Shown here piece by piece: positions 6,842-7,057 of a stretch of DNA of 7,057 nucleotides. Location: NCBI GenBank assembly GCA_002687665.1, contig NZAX01000083.1, positions 1 through 7,057 on the forward strand. The letters run 5' to 3'. The stretch's first letter is position 1. Each line of letters opens with the position of its first letter. Position numbers and translations under genes: made by a program. Under the pieces are notes generated by a model. The model did not search any database, was not told the origin of the DNA, and was given only the letters and a program-made list of their open reading frames with translations. This stretch comes from Flavobacteriaceae bacterium. Lineage in GTDB: Bacteria > Bacteroidota > Bacteroidia > Flavobacteriales > Flavobacteriaceae.

Positions 6842-7057
6842 TTGAGGGAGACCGTTGTCTACAAAAAATTTCTGAAAGACCTGTGGGCCCTTTTCAGCTT
6901 AGTTTATATCTTTAGTATGGGTATGATGGCCATTTTTGCCTATCAAATTGCTCCTGACAGTACTTCCAATGCTAATCAAATGCATTTATCAATTCATTCT
7001 AAACCTCCGGGATTTAAAGTAAAGGTTTTGGTGTTTAAACCTAATTATTACCCTTCT
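6842..7057 (+). CDS. Peptide-type ABC transporter permease (OppC/DppC-like), N-terminal part
   Basis: Seventy-two codons are present and the gene continues past the window end. The product starts with a short basic cytoplasmic segment (VVYKKFLKD, 5-13), then one membrane helix at about 15-37 ending in AYQIAPD, then a periplasmic stretch containing NANQMHLSIHSKPPGF (43-58). This layout, with a single helix closing in APD, is that of the N-terminal region of OppC/DppC permeases of dipeptide and oligopeptide importers. An in-frame TAG lies inside the end of the protease gene, and the only usual start codon between it and helix 1 is the TTG at 6842; the first ATG lies within the helix. The gene begins 10 bases after the protease stop and is probably in the same operon. 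The substrate cannot be told from this fragment. Confidence 0.78.
   Translation, partial: MRETVVYKKFLKDLWALFSLVYIFSMGMMAIFAYQIAPDSTSNANQMHLSIHSKPPGFKVKVLVFKPNYYPS

Overview
The window looks like chromosomal core DNA from a member of the Bacteroidota, most likely the Flavobacteriia. The sequence is AT-rich, start codons lack Shine-Dalgarno sequences, and boxes resembling the Bacteroidota -7 element (TAnnTTTG) lie 17 to 22 bases before four start codons. The gene set also fits: a class II HMG-CoA reductase, a POT peptide transporter, a secreted thioredoxin, LpxB, SurE, a Prc/Tsp-type processing protease and an OppC/DppC-like permease. I recall this order from flavobacterial genomes, but no search was run. 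There are no RNA genes, insertion sequences, phage genes or CRISPR arrays that I can support.

Layout. The 5' part of an HMG-CoA reductase gene reads leftward and leaves the window at base 1 (1-359). A 125-base divergent spacer (360-484) separates it from a rightward pair: the POT transporter (485-1840) and a secreted thioredoxin-like protein (1846-2388). These converge, across only 38 bases with no clear terminator hairpin, on a leftward operon transcribed in the order surE (4585-3812), a small three-helix membrane protein (3819-3538) and lpxB (3536-2427). A second divergent spacer (4586-4716) separates surE from a rightward pair: the carboxy-terminal processing protease (4717-6831) and the start of an ABC-transporter permease (6842 to the window end).

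How they may work together. The sequence supports separate housekeeping tasks: mevalonate synthesis (HMG-CoA reductase), lipid A assembly (LpxB), nucleotide dephosphorylation (SurE), peptide uptake (POT and the OppC-like permease), and envelope protein processing and redox (protease and thioredoxin). Four of the eight genes concern peptides or protein quality in the envelope, but a single joint pathway is inference only.

The most notable observation is that three of eight genes (the small membrane protein, lpxB and the permease) have no usable ATG and appear to start at TTG. All three are downstream cistrons that overlap or nearly touch the gene before them. This suggests translation by reinitiation. 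The small membrane protein is the only gene without a recognisable family. I found no convincing new defence or mobile system here.
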